Shown: one piece after another, positions 23,508-25,515 of the stretch
Position numbering within the stretch: the first letter of the stretch is position 1
Layout: each line of letters starts with the position of its first letter
Made by a program: the position numbers and the translations under genes
The notes under the pieces: model-generated
What the model saw: the letters and a program-made list of their open reading frames with translations, nothing else
Told to the model about the DNA's origin: nothing
Databases searched by the model: none
DNA from: JBQTJN01 sp052387095
Lineage (GTDB): Bacteria > Pseudomonadota > Alphaproteobacteria > Micavibrionales > Micavibrionaceae
Assembly (NCBI GenBank): GCA_052387095.1
Contig: JBQTJN010000023.1
Coordinates: forward strand, 1-25,515
DNA: 25,515 nucleotides
Direction: 5' to 3'

Positions 23508-23634
23508 GTCATCCCCGCGGCCCGGCGAAGCAGGGCATAAACGGTAGGGATCCGGAAAAAACAGCGGCTTTGCCGCTGACCTTACAGACCCCCGTCGTTA
23601 GTGTTCGCCCTTACGAGCTCACCACGGGGGTGAC
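23508..23634. repeat. Imperfect palindromic intergenic repeat
   Basis: The ends CGTCATCCCCGCGG and CCACGGGGGTGACG are inverted copies of each other with two mismatches, enclosing about 100 bases. This is the form of dispersed GTCATCCCCGC-type repeats found in many proteobacterial chromosomes. It is unrelated in sequence to the 92-bp family at 2156 and 4692. It fills most of the gap between flhB and cckA and contains a terminator-like hairpin. Confidence 0.6.
23556..23578 (-). terminator. Intrinsic terminator after flhB
   Basis: On the minus strand CAGCGGC pairs perfectly with GCCGCTG around a three-base loop (AAA), followed immediately by six T residues (23561-23556). It stands about 70 bases past the flhB stop, so fliR-flhB transcription should end here and cckA should have its own promoter in the roughly 90 bases that remain. 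Confidence 0.75.
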
Positions 23635-23646
23635 GATGTGTGGAAA

Positions 23647-24723
23647 TTATTTACGCAATTTGCCGCGCAGCTTGAAAACATAGGTAATAACCTCAGCCAC
23701 CGCCTTGTAATGTTCGGTCGGCACGGTTTCATCAAGATCCACGGTTTCATAAAGTGCGCGTGCCAGGGGCGGGTTCTCGAAAATCACGATATTATGCTCC
23801 TTGGCGACTTCGCGGATTCTCTGGGCCACCTGATCAATACCTTTCGCAATGCAGACCGGCGCCTCCATCACATCGGGATCGTATTTGAGCGCGATCGAAA
23901 AGTGCGTCGGGTTAGTAATGACGACGTCGGCTTCCGGCACAGCCTGCATCATGCGTCGCCGCGCGCGCTCCGTACGCAACTGCCGCAGGCGCGCTTTAAT
24001 GTGCGGGTCGCCTTCCGTCTGCTTGTATTCATCCTTGACCTCCTGCTTGGTCATGCGCATTTTCTTGTAATGCGTATGACGCTGGTAAATCAGGTCAATC
24101 ACGGCAATAACCATCAGCACCACCAGCACCCCGATCATCAGGCGTATAATCAGGGTTTTCAGTTCATCCAGAATCACTGGCAACGGCAGGCCGATTGTAT
24201 GTTCAAGCTGTCCAAAGAATGGATAAAGTATGAGAACGCCCACAAGACTGATGACACAGAGCTTCAGCAGGCCTTTGAAAAACTCCATCATCGAACGCAT
24301 GGAAAAAAGCCGGGAAAATCCTTTAACCGGCGAAATCTTGCTCCAGTCCGGTTTGATCAGTTCGGGCGCAAACAGCATGCCGACCTGGAGAAACGGCCCC
24401 AGAAATGCTACAGCCATCAGCGCCAGGAAAGGTAACACCATAAGCTTTGCCACTTCGATAAAAACCGCGCCCAGCGCAAAATTGAGGCCCCCGGGCGCTG
24501 AAGGAATCTCGTGCGCTTTTGCAATATATTCCTTGAGAATATCGGTCAGATCCGCAAGAAACGACGGCGCCAGGGTGGCAATCAGGAGCGTGGCTACAAA
24601 CAGCATCAGCCAATTATTGATTTCACGGGACAGCGGCACCTGCCCGCGTTTTCGCGCCTCTTCCAGCTTTTTCTGGGAAGGTTCTTCGGTTTTCTGGCTG
24701 TCTTCTGTGTCGTCTTCTGACAT
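23647..24723 (-). CDS. flhB: Flagellar export switch protein FlhB
   Basis: FlhB is part of the flagellar type III export gate and switches secretion from rod/hook to filament substrates. The 358-residue product starts with the hydrophilic SEDDTEDSQKTEEPSQKKLEEARKRGQVPLSRE, has four membrane segments (about 35-57, 84-112, 152-170, 188-212) and a cytosolic C-terminal domain. The autocleavage motif NPTH is at 271-274 (cleavage after N271), preceded by DVVIT and followed by FSIALKYD. The preference for flagellar rather than injectisome family rests on the match and on fliR next door. ATG 24723 lies eight bases after the fliR stop with GAGG as ribosome site. Confidence 0.95.
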   Translation of the reverse strand: MSEDDTEDSQKTEEPSQKKLEEARKRGQVPLSREINNWLMLFVATLLIATLAPSFLADLTDILKEYIAKAHEIPSAPGGLNFALGAVFIEVAKLMVLPFLALMAVAFLGPFLQVGMLFAPELIKPDWSKISPVKGFSRLFSMRSMMEFFKGLLKLCVISLVGVLILYPFFGQLEHTIGLPLPVILDELKTLIIRLMIGVLVVLMVIAVIDLIYQRHTHYKKMRMTKQEVKDEYKQTEGDPHIKARLRQLRTERARRRMMQAVPEADVVITNPTHFSIALKYDPDVMEAPVCIAKGIDQVAQRIREVAKEHNIVIFENPPLARALYETVDLDETVPTEHYKAVAEVITYVFKLRGKLRK

Positions 24724-24731
24724 GCCCGCCT

Positions 24732-25515
24732 CTAATACGCGCTGCCAAGAAAATACGACATGCCGGATTCAAACTCATGCGCCCAGTATGAAAACATCGC
24801 AAAGAGCGCCAGCATCATCAGCAGGACAGACAGCAGGATCTGCACCGGCAGGGCCAGCAGGAATACCTGAACCTGCGGCATCAGCCGCGACAGAACGCCC
24901 ATACCGACATAAATCAGCAGCGTCAGGATAATGAACGGTGCGCCGATCTTGACGCCGATGGCAAAGCTGGCCGAAACCGTCCGCGCCATGAATTCGGCCA
25001 TGCTGCCCGCCTCCGGAACTTCACCGATCGGGAATAACTTATAGCTCTCGACAAGGCCGGCAATCATCATATGGTGAAGGTTGAGCGAAAATAAAACCAG
25101 AACCCCCGTCACCGACAAGAATGCCCCCACCAGAGACCCCTGCACCGCCATGGACGGGTTGAACACCTGTGCATTCCCCAGGCCCGATGCTGTGGAAATC
25201 ACCATGCCGGCCGTGTCCAGCGCGGTCATAAAAATCCGGGCAATCGTTCCGAAAAAAAGTCCGACGACAAATTCCATGAAAATCAGCGATAATAATCCAA
25301 ACGTCGCCGGCACGGGACTGGGCATATACGGCATGGTCAGCGGGAATAGCGCCAGCGTCAGGCCGAGTGCAATCATCAGGCGCAGTCGCTCCGGCACAAA
25401 GGAATCGCCGAGCCCCGGCATGATCATCACGGCTGTGCCGATGCGCACAAATGTCAGGAGAAACGCCAGCACGCCGATGGTCAGGAATTCATCTAATAAA
25501 CTTTGAAATTCTGTC
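24732..25515 (-). CDS. fliR: Flagellar export gate protein FliR, 5' end beyond the window
   Basis: FliR, with FliP and FliQ, forms the export gate in the basal body membrane. The visible 260 codons hold about six hydrophobic segments and the family landmarks FVRIGTAVMIMPGLGDSFVPERLRL, GLGNAQVFNPSMAVQGSLVGAF and KIGAPFIILTLLIYVGMGVLSRLMPQVQVFLLALPVQI. A GTG at 25472 would give 246 residues. However, the frame stays open to the edge as TEFQSLLDEFLTIGVLAFLL, which matches the usual FliR N-terminus, so the true start lies just outside and probably only a few codons are missing. It is followed by flhB in one transcript. Confidence 0.93.
   Translation of the reverse strand, partial: TEFQSLLDEFLTIGVLAFLLTFVRIGTAVMIMPGLGDSFVPERLRLMIALGLTLALFPLTMPYMPSPVPATFGLLSLIFMEFVVGLFFGTIARIFMTALDTAGMVISTASGLGNAQVFNPSMAVQGSLVGAFLSVTGVLVLFSLNLHHMMIAGLVESYKLFPIGEVPEAGSMAEFMARTVSASFAIGVKIGAPFIILTLLIYVGMGVLSRLMPQVQVFLLALPVQILLSVLLMMLALFAMFSYWAHEFESGMSYFLGSAY

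Noticed and set aside
23465..23512. CckA start at ATG 23512
   Set aside because: The ATG comes from the palindromic repeat edge and the added 16 residues are not typical; however the ribosome site at 23464 is weak, so this is not fully excluded.
1..25515. tRNA, rRNA, tmRNA, CRISPR arrays, insertion sequences or phage modules
   Set aside because: I looked for cloverleaf ends, regularly spaced repeats and transposase- or capsid-like proteins and found none; only the short dispersed palindromic repeats remain.

Overview
The window reads as ordinary, densely packed chromosome of a flagellated alphaproteobacterium with a moderately high GC content. I base this on a CckA-type hybrid histidine kinase next to fliR-flhB, an operon encoding the Rieske protein, cytochrome b and cytochrome c1, the petA/trmL/hemF linkage, and degenerate GTTC-N7-GTTC-type SOS boxes in front of recA. 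The species cannot be fixed from sequence alone; a Rhodospirillales- or Micavibrio-like lineage is only a guess. There is no stretch over 300 bases without a gene, and I see no tRNA, rRNA, CRISPR array, insertion sequence or phage structural gene.

Layout. Positions 8-839 hold two unrecognised genes, a small plus-strand one and an AT-richer minus-strand one with a near-consensus promoter. Positions 880-4132 (minus) are the cytochrome bc1 operon petA-petB-petC followed by a DUF924 gene. Divergent from it are trmL and hemF (plus, 4238-5656). A CCA-adding enzyme gene (minus) converges on hemF. Positions 6906-13495 (plus) are a tight four-gene MoxR cluster: MoxR ATPase, DUF58 protein, BatA-like/DUF4159 membrane protein, and a VWA-like membrane protein. 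A soluble lytic transglycosylase (minus) converges on it and is divergent from dapA-smpB (plus). Next come recA-corA (minus), an orphan 567-residue hydrophilic protein divergent from recA (plus, 19279-20982), cckA (minus), then flhB and fliR (minus). FliR runs off the right edge.

How the genes work together. petABC makes the respiratory quinol:cytochrome c oxidoreductase, and HemF supplies haem precursors. TrmL and the CCA enzyme mature tRNA, and SmpB rescues stalled ribosomes. DapA feeds diaminopimelate to lysine and peptidoglycan, and the transglycosylase turns peptidoglycan over. CckA (cell cycle and motility control) and FlhB/FliR (flagellar export gate) belong to the motility programme. 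The MoxR cluster is probably an envelope-protein maturation or stress module whose substrate is unknown.

Most interesting points. (1) The orphan repeat-rich gene is AT-richer than its neighbours and shares a 152-bp region with recA that contains two SOS-like boxes. (2) Two copies of a roughly 92-bp palindromic repeat have supplied protein ends: the N-terminus of cytochrome c1 and the C-terminus of TrmL. (3) trmL, cca and dapA each have a -10-like hexamer exactly six bases before ATG and no useful Shine-Dalgarno, suggesting leaderless transcripts. (4) An AT-rich block lies inside cca. None of these proves a new system; the orphan gene is the best candidate for something undescribed.
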